A stretch of 64,000 nucleotides of DNA from Bdellovibrionaceae bacterium UBA2339. Lineage in GTDB: Bacteria > Bdellovibrionota > Bdellovibrionia > Bdellovibrionales > JAMPXM01. Of the stretch, positions 15,722-24,060 are shown piece after piece. Where the stretch lies: the NCBI GenBank assembly GCA_002344785.1, contig DDUL01000030.1, positions 33,576-97,575 on the forward strand, read 5' to 3'. Each line of letters starts with the position of its first letter. Position 1 is the stretch's first letter. Under the pieces are notes generated by a model, which saw only the letters and a list, made by a program, of their open reading frames with translations, made no database searches and was not told the DNA's origin. A program made the position numbers and the translations under genes.

Positions 15722-16237
15722 GTGCCGAAACAAAAATTGAGTTCGCGTTCCAAGCCGAGCTTAGGTCGCCGAGCGAAATCAAATTCGCGTCGAGGTTCAC
15801 AAGCTTCGGCGATGGCCGCGACGACTCAAGATCCATCGGCGATGCTTGCATCGTCGAATCAAGTCGCGACTCGTTCGCATTGGCGCCGTTGTCACGTGTG
15901 CGGGCATCTCGAAGAGCGAATCGAAATAAAAGACGCAAGTCCTCGTACTTCAAGCTGCGGGAATTGCGGCAAAACCTTCGCGCCTTTTTTCTACATCGTC
16001 GATGAGATCAGCGAAGTTTCAGCCGACCTGCTGACGCTCGATCAAGCTGAAGAAAGCGTTAGCGGAAAAGCTGTTAGCGGAGAGATTGGGACGAAACACT
16101 ATCGTCCCCTGATCGGATTCACTTTGTGCTGGGAGCCAGATCTTGTTGATCTTGCAGGAACAGAAACGGGTCATTTCAAAACGCGCAAGTCGCGATCCGC
16201 ATCGCGTATGGCGCCACGAGGCAAAGCGGCTCGCTGA
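15722..16237 (+). CDS. Zinc-ribbon protein, function unknown
   Basis: A 171-residue product from GTG 15722 with GGAGG (15711-15715) 6 bases upstream; a longer frame reaching 15518 is rejected because the added part is unlike protein. Residues ~1-50 are basic and Ser/Arg/Lys-rich. Residues ~60-95 hold a four-cysteine zinc ribbon: CHVCGH...CGNCGK with ~20 residues between pairs. The remainder (FFYIVDEISEVSADLLTL...) is a mixed alpha/beta segment ending in a basic tail. Likely cytoplasmic and possibly nucleic-acid or partner binding. It precedes a secreted cysteine protease by 25 bases, suggesting one transcript. Confidence 0.65.
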   Translation: MPKQKLSSRSKPSLGRRAKSNSRRGSQASAMAATTQDPSAMLASSNQVATRSHWRRCHVCGHLEERIEIKDASPRTSSCGNCGKTFAPFFYIVDEISEVSADLLTLDQAEESVSGKAVSGEIGTKHYRPLIGFTLCWEPDLVDLAGTETGHFKTRKSRSASRMAPRGKAAR

Positions 16238-16262
16238 CGGTCGCCATCTTTGGCCAAAGTTC

Positions 16263-17393
16263 ATGCAAGCGACGGCTTTGTGGCTGATGATCTTCGTTGT
16301 CGCCGAGTCGATGAACGGATCGGTGCAAGCCTCGGAAAATTGTTCGGCTGTGGATCACACCGCGCGCTTAGGTCCGCCGCGCGATCAAGGTGAGTCGAGC
16401 TGGTGCTATGCGCATGTCGCTGCGGATTTACTGACAGTGCATACCGGCCAACGGATCTCGGCTGTCGATTTGGCGATTCAGTACTCGACGGCCACTCGCC
16501 GCGAACTTCGCGAGTCGCCTTCGACGCCACTTCGCGACTTTCTTTTGAGCCCCGAACAAGAGCGGCGCTTCTGGGAAGGACGTGAAACTGAATTGCAGGC
16601 CTTTAGGCCTCGGCACTATCTGACCAGTCGCGGATTTATGATTCTGGGTGGAGCTGAGGACTCCACCATCGCCATTGGCCAATGGCGAGGCCTTTGCCGC
16701 GAGCAGAATCTTCCCGAACGTGAAGTGACGCAGTCTGGACTTCGCGAGTTTCGCGAACTACGGCAGCGCCTGCGACGTCGAGGCCTTCGCGCATTGATTG
16801 AGTTGGGGTCAGCGCGCATCGGCGAATGTGAACTTTCACCCGGAGACCCGTTGGCTTCGCCGACGGCACAAATGAATGAGTTGGCGCAAGTGATGACGGG
16901 CGGATTGCGCGAACGCGTGATCCAATACGCTAACCAAAAATGTGGCGAGCGAATTCGTGTCGAGCCGCCGGCGATTCCGCAAGCCACTTTGCTAGCGGAC
17001 GGAGCTGAGGACTTCGCAAAGCGTTTGAAGGCCGGAGAGATCCGCGCCACCGACGCTCGCGCGCAGTTGCGCGCGCGCATCGATGCGGGCCTTTCCGCGG
17101 GACGTCCGGTGGGCATCAGTTACTCGGCATATGACATCATGACTCCCGACGATGATGCTCGTCATGCGGATCACGCCTCAGTGATTTCAGCCCGGCGTCT
17201 GCGCGGTGGCCGCTGCGAATACTTTGTGCGCAACTCGTGGGGGCAAGACTGCTCATCTTACCGTCCGCAATTTCGCGCGCGCTGTGAGCGATCGCGTGGC
17301 GGCGTGTGGGTAACGCTTGAACAGTTGCCTACGCTTTACGGCGTCATTGATCTGCCCTCCACTTCGCCGGGTTCCGCCGCGCCTGCGCCGTAA
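16263..17393 (+). CDS. Secreted papain-like cysteine protease (C1 family)
   Basis: A 376-residue product. Residues ~1-24 form a signal peptide (ALWLMIFVVAESMNGSVQA). The papain catalytic set is visible: oxyanion Gln42 and nucleophile Cys48 in RDQGESSWCYAHVAA (Gln-Cys spacing of six, as in papain), His304 in HADHASVIS, and Asn324 in FVRNSWG. A ~200-residue region between the Cys and His subsites is longer than in papain and includes several cysteines. No propeptide is evident, as Cys48 comes soon after the signal. Start chosen at ATG 16263; an earlier in-frame ATG at 16143 would overlap the zinc-ribbon gene. Bacterial C1 proteases of this kind act outside the cytoplasm; target unknown. Confidence 0.82.
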   Translation: MQATALWLMIFVVAESMNGSVQASENCSAVDHTARLGPPRDQGESSWCYAHVAADLLTVHTGQRISAVDLAIQYSTATRRELRESPSTPLRDFLLSPEQERRFWEGRETELQAFRPRHYLTSRGFMILGGAEDSTIAIGQWRGLCREQNLPEREVTQSGLREFRELRQRLRRRGLRALIELGSARIGECELSPGDPLASPTAQMNELAQVMTGGLRERVIQYANQKCGERIRVEPPAIPQATLLADGAEDFAKRLKAGEIRATDARAQLRARIDAGLSAGRPVGISYSAYDIMTPDDDARHADHASVISARRLRGGRCEYFVRNSWGQDCSSYRPQFRARCERSRGGVWVTLEQLPTLYGVIDLPSTSPGSAAPAP

Positions 17394-17463
17394 CATTTGG
17401 ACACGGTTTTTGGTCGTCGCGGCCGATTGACTCGATTCAAATCGAGGGGCAAGCTCTCGCCAC

Positions 17464-18684
17464 ATGGCACAACATCCGGTGAATCTCGACGATATTCGAC
17501 GCGCGCAGAGCACGCTCAAGGGCCGCATTCAGTCCACAGAGACTCGCGTTTGCCCGTGGGATCCGAATTTGTATTTCAAATTTGAAAACGAGCAGCTCAC
17601 CGGCAGTTTCAAAATTCGCGGCGCGCTCAATTGTATGTTGAACTTGAGTGAAGCCGAGCGCGCCCATGGTGTGGTGGCCTCGAGCGCTGGCAATCACGCC
17701 CAAGGTGTCGCACTCAGCGCGCAAATCACCGGCATGAAGGCCCACATTGTCATGCCGATCACTGCGCCGCTGGTGAAAGTGAACGCCACGCGTTCCTATG
17801 GCGCCAATGTCATCTTGCATGGCGAATTTTACGACGAGGCCTACGCGCACGCGCTCGAGCTTGAAAAGCAGCACCGCTACACCTTCGTGCATCCGTATCT
17901 TGATCCGCGCGTGATCGCGGGCCAGGGCACCATCGGACTGGAGTTGCTTGAAGCGATCGCGGACCTTGAAGCTGTCGTGGTGCCGATTGGCGGCGGCGGA
18001 CTCTTAAGTGGCATTGCCACGGCCGTGAAAAGTTTGAAGCCTTCGATCAAAGTCTACGGTGTCGTGTCCGACACTTCGCCAGCGATGATGCAGCTCTTTC
18101 ACTCCAAAGGTGCGGCACAAATCAGCCCCGTGCCTGCGCGCATTCGTCGAGCCACGATCGCCGAGGGCATCGCCGTCAAAAATGCGAGCCCCGATATGCA
18201 CAAGCACTACATCTCGCGATTGGTCGATGACGTTGTGAGTGTCAGTGACGATGAAATCGCAACGGCGATCGTCGCCCTCATGGAAAAATCCAAAGCTGTC
18301 GTGGAAGGTTCGGGTGCGGCCGGTGTCGCGGCGATCATGGCGGGTAAGCTTCCGCAGCTTCAGGGTCGCAAGACCGCCGTGATTTTGTGCGGCGGCAATA
18401 TCGATCTCAACGTGATCGCCCGCGTGATCGAGCGCGGCTTGCGCTCAGCTTCGCGTTTGGCGCGCGTGAGTGTCATCGCCGACGACTTGCCCGGCAACCT
18501 CTTGCGTCTCACGGAAGTGATGGCAAAAAATCGCGCGAATGTGTTGGAAGTTCTGCATGATCGCGTGTCGCCCGAATTGGGGCTTCGCGAAACGCGCATC
18601 GATTTGCTGGTTGAGACGCTCAATGCGGAACAAATCGGCGAAATTAAGTCGCAACTTGCGGCGCTAGGCTTCAAGGTGCGCTAG
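17464..18684 (+). CDS. ilvA: Threonine ammonia-lyase (threonine dehydratase) with ACT domain
   Basis: PLP enzyme converting threonine to 2-oxobutanoate, first step of isoleucine synthesis or threonine breakdown. PLP lysine in GSFKIRGA, SSAGNHAQGVA, the PLP-phosphate loop PIGGGGLLSG, and VVEGSGAAGVAA are all present. Residues ~330-406 form one ACT-like domain (ARVSVIADDLPGNLLRLTEVMAK). At 406 residues with a single ACT it matches the short form typified by many deltaproteobacterial and Gram-positive IlvA/TdcB-type enzymes rather than the 510-residue E. coli IlvA, so feedback behaviour cannot be predicted. Confidence 0.93.
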   Translation: MAQHPVNLDDIRRAQSTLKGRIQSTETRVCPWDPNLYFKFENEQLTGSFKIRGALNCMLNLSEAERAHGVVASSAGNHAQGVALSAQITGMKAHIVMPITAPLVKVNATRSYGANVILHGEFYDEAYAHALELEKQHRYTFVHPYLDPRVIAGQGTIGLELLEAIADLEAVVVPIGGGGLLSGIATAVKSLKPSIKVYGVVSDTSPAMMQLFHSKGAAQISPVPARIRRATIAEGIAVKNASPDMHKHYISRLVDDVVSVSDDEIATAIVALMEKSKAVVEGSGAAGVAAIMAGKLPQLQGRKTAVILCGGNIDLNVIARVIERGLRSASRLARVSVIADDLPGNLLRLTEVMAKNRANVLEVLHDRVSPELGLRETRIDLLVETLNAEQIGEIKSQLAALGFKVR

Positions 18685-18833
18685 GTCTTGCCGGGAAATT
18701 CAGCTACCGGCTGACTTCGCGGCGCTTCCCGTGGCGAAGCCCTTGACCCCAAGCAGATTCTTTTGTGTCACTGTTGCGACTCGAATATGTCGCAGGCCAA
18801 CTCTTGCCGGCCTCTCTTCATGGAGAACCACAC

Positions 18834-19562
18834 GTGAACGCCACGCTCACTGCAGCCACGCCCTCGCGCACCGGCGAAAGTGTTTTGGAGCAAATCCAAG
18901 ACACTGTCGTGGTGACGATTGATGGGCCTGCGGCCAGCGGCAAAAGCTCAGTGTCGCGAGAGCTAGCTCGGCGCTTTGGCTGGGTGTGGGTGTCGACTGG
19001 CGCCTTCTACCGAGGTGTCGCATGGGCGGCGCATCACTCAGGTGTGAATCTCGACGACGAAGAAGCTGTGGCCGAGTTCGCTCGATCCAATGCCTGGCGA
19101 GTCCGCTTGGATTTGGACCAAACGCGCTTTGAACTGCACGGCGAGGACTCGACCGAAGAGATCATGAAAGAAGCCGTAGGCTTGCTCGCCTCCAAGATTT
19201 CCTCTTACCCCAAGGTCCGTCAGGCTTTGCTCGATGCCCAGCGCCGCTGCGCTCTTGGCGTCAAAGGCCTGATCGCCGAAGGTCGCGACTGCGGCAGCGT
19301 CGTGTTCCCCCAAGCCGTCGTAAAGATCTTTTTAACGGCTCGGGCTGAAGCGCGCGCGGCCCGTCGGGCGACCGAAGAGGGTCGGGACCCCGGTGACGTG
19401 GTCGAGCAGCAAAAGCGGCGTGATCAGCAAGACGCTAGCCGCAAGGCCGCTCCCATGGTGCAGCCGGAGGGCTCGCTCGCCATCGACACCAGTGGCCTGA
19501 CACTGAATGAAGTCGTCGACCAAATCGAGATGCTGATTCTCAGCAAAATCTCCTATTCCTGA
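18834..19562 (+). CDS. cmk: Cytidylate kinase
   Basis: Phosphorylates CMP/dCMP. Start GTG 18834 with GGAG 8 bases upstream gives 242 residues. P-loop TIDGPAASGKSSVSRELA, then VSTGAFYRGVAWAA (the CMP-site STGA-x-YR motif), and IAEGRDCGSVVFPQA matching the GRD-x-G-T-x-V-x-P motif of the family. Residues ~1-25 precede the P-loop as an extension. cmk immediately before rpsA is one of the most conserved bacterial gene orders, supporting the call. Confidence 0.95.
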   Translation: MNATLTAATPSRTGESVLEQIQDTVVVTIDGPAASGKSSVSRELARRFGWVWVSTGAFYRGVAWAAHHSGVNLDDEEAVAEFARSNAWRVRLDLDQTRFELHGEDSTEEIMKEAVGLLASKISSYPKVRQALLDAQRRCALGVKGLIAEGRDCGSVVFPQAVVKIFLTARAEARAARRATEEGRDPGDVVEQQKRRDQQDASRKAAPMVQPEGSLAIDTSGLTLNEVVDQIEMLILSKISYS

Positions 19563-19711
19563 GGGCTTAGACGCCACGGGTCAACTTTCGCGTTGACTCG
19601 GCCAAGGCCGCCCCTGATAACCGATGCTCATCCCAAAAGGGAGATTGAAAACGGGCCCGTGCCGACACACGAGCCAGAGCCTGTTTTCTCAGGAGGAAAA
19701 AAATAAACCAT

Positions 19712-21547
19712 ATGTTGTCTAAGTTTTTTGAACGCATCCTGTTCGCCGCCGACAAGCAAGCCTCGGGCGGAGGCAAAGCCAAATCCGGACTCACCAAAGC
19801 TCAAGCCGAAGCGGCGCGAGTGAAAGCCTTGTTTGACGAGTTCGAGTCGCCGAAAACCAAAGCTCCCGGTGCGGAGTTTGAAAATCTCTTCGAAGCGTCG
19901 CTCAAAGAGCGCGACGTGAAAGTCGGCGATGTGGTGAAGGGCACAGTGGTTGAAGTTCAGACGGACTATGTGCTCGTCGACATCAACTACAAATCCGAAG
20001 GTTTGATTCCGATCAATGAATTCCGCGTGATCGACGGCCAAGTGGATGTGAAGCCCGGGCAAGAAGTCGAAGTCTATGTGGATCGCATCGAAAACGAAAA
20101 CGGCATGGTTGTTCTTTCGAAGGACAAGGCCGACATGATGCGCGCATGGAACGACATCTCGCGTGCGGCTGAAAACGAAGAGCTGATCGAAGGTACGATC
20201 GTCGCGAAGGTGAAGGGCGGTTTGTCCGTCGACATCGGCGTGAAGGCCTTCTTGCCGGGTTCGCAGATCGATCTGCGTCCGGTGCGCAACATGGACGTGT
20301 ACATCGGCAAGAAGTACAAGTTCAAAGTCATCAAGTTCAACAAAAAGCGCGGCAACATCGTGTTGTCTCGCCGAGCACTCCTCGAAGAAGAGCGCGAAAG
20401 CCTGCGCACGCAGACTCTCGATGCGATGAAGGAAGGCTCGATCGTCACCGGCAGCGTGAAGAACCTCACCGACTACGGTGCCTTCATCGATCTCGGTGGC
20501 ATGGATGGTCTGTTGCACATCACCGACATGTCTTGGGGCCGCGTGAAGCATCCTTCGGAGCTTCTGCAAATCGGCGACGAGATCAAAGTCGTTGTCCTCA
20601 AGTACGATCCGGAAAAAGAGCGCGTGTCTTTGGGCATGAAGCAGCTGCAAGCTGATCCTTGGGAGTCGGCTTCGGGTGCTTTCCCGGTCGGCGCGAAAGT
20701 GAAAGGCAAAATCGTCAGCCTCGCGGACTACGGCGCATTCGTCGAGCTCGCCGAAGGTGTCGAAGGCCTCATTCACGTTTCCGAAATGTCTTGGACAAAG
20801 CGCGTGAAGCATCCTTCGCAAATCGTGAACGTGGGCGACGAAGTCGATGTTCAGGTTCTCGAAGTGGATCCGACGGCTCGCCGCATTTCGCTGGGCATGA
20901 AGCAGCTGATGCCGAACCCCTGGGTGGAACTCAAGGCGAGCTACTCGCCCGGTACCATCATCGAAGGCGAAGTTCGATCGATCACCGACTTCGGAATTTT
21001 CGTGGGTGTCGAAGAAGGCATCGACGGCTTGGTTCACATCTCCGACTTCTCTTGGACAAAGCGCGTGAATCATCCTTCGGAAATGTTCACCAAGGGCCAA
21101 CAGGTTCGCGCCGTGGTCTTGGGCGTGGATGTCGAGCAGGAGCGCTTCTCGCTGGGTATCAAGCAGCTTGAGGCCGATCCGTGGTCGACGGTCGACATGA
21201 AGTACAAAGTCGGCACGCAGCATGACGTGAAGGTCACTAAGCTCGCTGAGTTTGGCGTGTTCGTCGAGCTCGAGCAGGACATCGAAGGTTTGATCCACAT
21301 CTCCGAGTTGTCGGTGGATCGCGTGAACAAACCCGAAGAGTTCTGCAAAGCGGGTGACGTCGTGAAAGCCGAAATCATTTCGGTCGACCGCGACGCGCGC
21401 AAAATCGGTTTGTCGGCGAAGCTTGTGAAGCTTCGTGAATCGAAGGCCGATGTCGACGATTACGTGAAGAAGGCGACGGCGACGTCGAAGACTTCTTTGG
21501 GTGATCTGTTCGGCGAGCAGCTCAAGGGTCTTAAGCGCGAAGAGTAA
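19712..21547 (+). CDS. rpsA: 30S ribosomal protein S1
   Basis: A 611-residue S1, which binds mRNA upstream of start codons on the 30S subunit. Six S1 (OB-fold) repeats are visible: KVGDVVKGTVVEV, LIEGTIVAKVKGG, GSIVTGSVKNLTDYGAFIDL, VGAKVKGKIVSLADYGAFVEL, PGTIIEGEVRSITDFGIFVGV and VGTQHDVKVTKLAEFGVFVEL. Repeats 3-6 have the canonical (D/E)(Y/F)G-x-F-hydrophobic core, and 1-2 are the diverged ribosome-binding repeats. AGGAGG at 19691 lies unusually far (15 bases) before ATG 19712 through an A-rich spacer. A strong terminator follows. Confidence 0.96.
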   Translation: MLSKFFERILFAADKQASGGGKAKSGLTKAQAEAARVKALFDEFESPKTKAPGAEFENLFEASLKERDVKVGDVVKGTVVEVQTDYVLVDINYKSEGLIPINEFRVIDGQVDVKPGQEVEVYVDRIENENGMVVLSKDKADMMRAWNDISRAAENEELIEGTIVAKVKGGLSVDIGVKAFLPGSQIDLRPVRNMDVYIGKKYKFKVIKFNKKRGNIVLSRRALLEEERESLRTQTLDAMKEGSIVTGSVKNLTDYGAFIDLGGMDGLLHITDMSWGRVKHPSELLQIGDEIKVVVLKYDPEKERVSLGMKQLQADPWESASGAFPVGAKVKGKIVSLADYGAFVELAEGVEGLIHVSEMSWTKRVKHPSQIVNVGDEVDVQVLEVDPTARRISLGMKQLMPNPWVELKASYSPGTIIEGEVRSITDFGIFVGVEEGIDGLVHISDFSWTKRVNHPSEMFTKGQQVRAVVLGVDVEQERFSLGIKQLEADPWSTVDMKYKVGTQHDVKVTKLAEFGVFVELEQDIEGLIHISELSVDRVNKPEEFCKAGDVVKAEIISVDRDARKIGLSAKLVKLRESKADVDDYVKKATATSKTSLGDLFGEQLKGLKREE

Positions 21548-21592
21548 TTCGCGATTTCAAAAACGGAGCTTCGCTCAAGGCGAAGCAACTGT

Positions 21593-21626
21593 AAGAGCTG
21601 GCCCAGTGGGCCGGCTCTTTCTTTTT
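21593..21626 (+). terminator. Intrinsic terminator of rpsA
   Basis: Stem AAGAGCTGGCCC (21593-21604) pairs with GGGCCGGCTCTT (21608-21619) around a 3-base loop, with one G-U pair, followed by TTTCTTTTT. It lies 46 bases after the rpsA stop. Confidence 0.9.
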
Positions 21627-21679
21627 GGTGCGCGTAGTTGGCGGTTGCCTGCTTGGCCTCGCAGTCGCAGGCTTAAGCC

Positions 21680-22390
21680 ATGTCAGTTCAGGGAAAGTCG
21701 AAGCATCGACCCAACAAGGCATCTGCGCCTCAGTCGGCCAATAAGTCGGCCAATAAGTCGGCCAAACAGTCGGCCAAACAGTCGGCCAAAAAGTCGGCCA
21801 AAAAGTCGGCCAAAAAGTCGCGGCCAAAGTCGAAGTTATCAAAGGCGAGATCGCGCACGGCGGGCTCATCGCGAGCGGCCACGCATTTTCCCAAGCGCCA
21901 CGAGGTGCTGTTTAAGCCCGAGCGCAAAGCCTACGTTCGTCGCGTGCAAAGTAAAGAGGCTGTCGAGGCCTGCGTGTTTTGTGCGGCTCTCGCCAGCGGT
22001 CCAAGCTTTGAGAGCCTGCTCGTTTATCGAAATGAACACGCGATGGTCGTGCTCAATAAGTTTCCCTACAACAACGGGCATGTGCTGATTCTACCGACGC
22101 GCCATGTGGGAGACTTGTTGCAACTGACCGAAGCTGAGTCGCATGCAATTCAAGCTCTTTTGACCAAGTCGGTGGCGGCCCTGAAGGACATGTACACGCC
22201 CTCGGGATTCAATATCGGCATCAATCTCGGGGCTGCGGCGGGAGCGGGAATCCCACAGCATTTGCATTGGCATGTGGTGCCTCGCTGGTCGGGCGATACC
22301 AACTTCTTCCCGCTGATCGGCGGAACAAAAGTGGTGGTCGAAACCCTTGAGCTGACCTATCAGCGGCTGTTACCCTATTTCTCGGCATAA
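21680..22390 (+). CDS. HIT-family protein (AP4A-phosphorylase-like) with Lys/Ser/Ala repeat N-terminus
   Basis: A 236-residue protein. Residues ~1-65 are a low-complexity basic leader with repeats of Lys/Gln-Ser-Ala, encoded by a 12-bp DNA repeat. The HIT domain occupies residues ~90-236: a CVFC zinc-type pair, FPYNNGHVLILPTRHV, and the catalytic histidine triad HLHWHVVPRWSGDTNF near residue 195. The 'NFFPLIGG...VE' ending matches the group of bacterial HIT proteins related to AP4A phosphorylase. It would hydrolyse or phosphorolyse nucleotide conjugates in the cytoplasm. The leader may bind nucleic acid. First gene after the rpsA terminator. Confidence 0.88.
   Translation: MSVQGKSKHRPNKASAPQSANKSANKSAKQSAKQSAKKSAKKSAKKSRPKSKLSKARSRTAGSSRAATHFPKRHEVLFKPERKAYVRRVQSKEAVEACVFCAALASGPSFESLLVYRNEHAMVVLNKFPYNNGHVLILPTRHVGDLLQLTEAESHAIQALLTKSVAALKDMYTPSGFNIGINLGAAAGAGIPQHLHWHVVPRWSGDTNFFPLIGGTKVVVETLELTYQRLLPYFSA
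21731..21820 (+). repeat. Tandem 12-bp repeat within the HIT gene
   Basis: Seven consecutive 12-base units of the form (C/A)AGTCGGCCAA(T/A) from 21731 to 21814 plus a partial eighth. Being a multiple of three, changes in copy number would alter leader length without breaking the frame. Confidence 0.92.
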
Positions 22391-22399
22391 GGGGTGCGC

Positions 22400-22900
22400 A
22401 TGGCCGGATCGTCCAAACAGTCATCCAGTCCGTCGGCCCATCAGGTAGCCGGGGACGCAGTGGCCTCGATGAAACTTGATTTCGAATTCGAGCTGGACCA
22501 CTTGGGTGTGGCGGTTCGCTCGCTCCAAGAGGGCTTTCAGTTTTATTCGGCGCTCGGGTTCCGCGACATGCCGACGGAAGAAGTGCCGACGGAAAAAGTG
22601 CGCGTGGGTTTTTTGGATCTTGGCAATCAAGCTTCCATCGAATTGCTCGAGGCCACGGCGCCCGACAGTCCGATTCAAGCCTTTCTCGATAAGCGCGGTC
22701 CTGGCATTCATCACATTTGTTTGCGCGTGAAGAACATCGACGAGATCGTGGCGCGCCTGAAGTCCAAGGGCGTTCGCCTGGTGAATGAAACTCCGCGAAT
22801 CGGGGCGCACAATTGCCGTGTGGTGTTTGTGCATCCGGCGGCCACAGGTGGCGTGTTGCTAGAGCTCTCAGAGCCTGGCCTGCACGCCAAGAAGGACTAA
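22400..22900 (+). CDS. mce: Methylmalonyl-CoA epimerase-like VOC protein
   Basis: A 166-residue vicinal-oxygen-chelate protein. After ~24 variable residues the domain begins ELDHLGVAVRSLQEGFQFY (metal His), continues with VRVGFLDLGNQASIELLEA, then GPGIHHICLRVKNIDE (second metal His) and ends with GGVLLELSEP (metal Glu). This order and the IHHICLRV signature are those of methylmalonyl-CoA epimerase, which interconverts (R)- and (S)-methylmalonyl-CoA in propionate/branched-chain catabolism. Start ATG 22400; an internal ATG just before the domain (KLDFEFELDH) is an alternative. No mutase gene is in the window. Confidence 0.85.
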   Translation: MAGSSKQSSSPSAHQVAGDAVASMKLDFEFELDHLGVAVRSLQEGFQFYSALGFRDMPTEEVPTEKVRVGFLDLGNQASIELLEATAPDSPIQAFLDKRGPGIHHICLRVKNIDEIVARLKSKGVRLVNETPRIGAHNCRVVFVHPAATGGVLLELSEPGLHAKKD

Positions 22901-22905
22901 CGAGC

Positions 22906-23679
22906 ATGGGTCATCGTGGTAATGTGCAGTTCAATATGCCCGTGCAAATGACGCCTGTGGTGAAGTGGCTGATCATCAGCTGCGTAGCGATCTGGTTGGT
23001 GCTTCAGGTGGTGGTGGAGAAGTACCTTCTCGGTGACCTGTGGATTACGGGAACTCTGGCGCTGATTCCACACGCCGTGTTTGATAGTTTTCACATCTGG
23101 CAGTTGGCGACTTATCAATTCGTTCACTCATTTAATCCCTTCCACATTCTGTTCAACATGCTCTTACTTTGGTGGCTGGGTTCAGAGCTCGAGAGTCGGT
23201 GGGGTTCAAAACTCTTTCTGAGTTACTACTTGGCTTCGGGCATTGGTGCGGGGCTGATTTATTTGCTGGTGCTCTGGGTGTGGAGCCTGAGCACAGGCTC
23301 GATCTCTCCGGCCTGGACCACGCCGGTGGTGGGGGCCTCGGGCGCCGTTTTTGGCCTGATGCTGGCCTATGGCATTTTGTTTGGCGAACGCATTGTCTAC
23401 TTCCTCATGGTCTTCCCGATGCGGGCCAAGTGGTTTGTGATGATTCTGGGGGCCGTCGAAGTGGCAACCATTCTCAATTCCGGGATCGGCGGAAGCGGCG
23501 AGGCGAATCTGGCGCATTTGGGCGGCTTGGCCTCGGGCTTTTTGTTTTTAAGGGGCTACACCTGGTGGAAGCAGCGAAATTGGCGTAAGCGCGGCGGTGG
23601 AGGTCGGCGTGGACCTGGGCTAAAGCTCGTGGTAAACAACGACAAACCCGATGGCGACGGTCCCAAGTACTGGAGTTGA
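22906..23679 (+). CDS. Rhomboid-family intramembrane serine protease
   Basis: A 257-residue polytopic membrane protein starting at ATG 22906, 5 bases after the epimerase gene. Catalytic Ser145 is in the GASGAVFG motif and catalytic His204 in AHLGGLASG, with the conserved His/Asn-bearing helix HILFNMLLLWWLG (the WR-like loop is ESRWGSK). About six transmembrane helices can be traced, as in GlpG-type rhomboids. The C-terminal ~35 residues are basic and Gly-rich (KRGGGGRRGPG), then KPDGDGPKYWS. It would cleave single-pass membrane proteins; the substrate is unknown. Confidence 0.93.
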   Translation: MGHRGNVQFNMPVQMTPVVKWLIISCVAIWLVLQVVVEKYLLGDLWITGTLALIPHAVFDSFHIWQLATYQFVHSFNPFHILFNMLLLWWLGSELESRWGSKLFLSYYLASGIGAGLIYLLVLWVWSLSTGSISPAWTTPVVGASGAVFGLMLAYGILFGERIVYFLMVFPMRAKWFVMILGAVEVATILNSGIGGSGEANLAHLGGLASGFLFLRGYTWWKQRNWRKRGGGGRRGPGLKLVVNNDKPDGDGPKYWS

Positions 23680-23730
23680 TCGGCCGGCGCATTCGAGGTT
23701 CGGGATCGCATAACTGAAAGTGGAGAAACG

Positions 23731-23961
23731 ATGAGCACGCAAGCTTCAAAAATGTTTGGCAACCGCACAGGAAAAACGGGTTCACCGGCAAAGTCTTTGG
23801 CGGGCGAAGTGGAGCGCTTGAAGTCGGATAAGCGATTGGTGGAGTGGAACATGCGCCGCAAAGTTTTGACGGCGGATGATGTGAAAAAGCAGACCGAGAC
23901 ATTGCCGGATTTGGCAGCTCAATCGGAGACTCTCGCTGTTGAGCACGAGCTCGGCAACTAA
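23731..23961 (+). CDS. Small cytoplasmic protein, function unknown
   Basis: A 76-residue polar protein starting at ATG 23731 with GGAG a few bases upstream (gtggagaaacg). Sequence is mostly helical (AKSLAGEVERLKSDKRLVEWNMRRKVLTADDVKKQTETLPDL) with no cysteines, signal peptide or membrane segment. It ends 27 bases before a very strong terminator, which supports it as a genuine expressed gene. No family recognised. Confidence 0.65.
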   Translation: MSTQASKMFGNRTGKTGSPAKSLAGEVERLKSDKRLVEWNMRRKVLTADDVKKQTETLPDLAAQSETLAVEHELGN

Positions 23962-23988
23962 CTCTGAGCCGCACGACATTGATGAATG

Positions 23989-24017
23989 AAAAAGCCGAAG
24001 CATGCTTCGGCTTTTTT
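23989..24017. terminator. Strong bidirectional intrinsic terminator
   Basis: AAAAAGCCGAAG (23989-24000), loop CATG, CTTCGGCTTTTT (24005-24016), with seven T on the plus strand and an equivalent run on the minus strand. It separates the rightward small gene from the convergent leftward gene at 24061 and can serve both. Confidence 0.92.
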
Positions 24018-24060
24018 TATGCTGAGTTTTTATTCGTGGATTGATGAGCCAGATCGACGA

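Noticed and set aside
18057..18076. Imperfect GTGTCG...CCGACACT match resembling the 21-bp palindrome
   Set aside because: It lies in ilvA coding sequence and has the wrong arm spacing.
19628..21298. A 556-codon open frame on the minus strand
   Set aside because: It is the antisense shadow of rpsA, rich in His/Asp/Val-type repeats created by the codon pattern of the S1 domains, and rpsA on the plus strand is unmistakable.
21731..21820. CRISPR-like repeat array
   Set aside because: Units are contiguous 12-mers without spacers, in frame with a protein; a coding tandem repeat.
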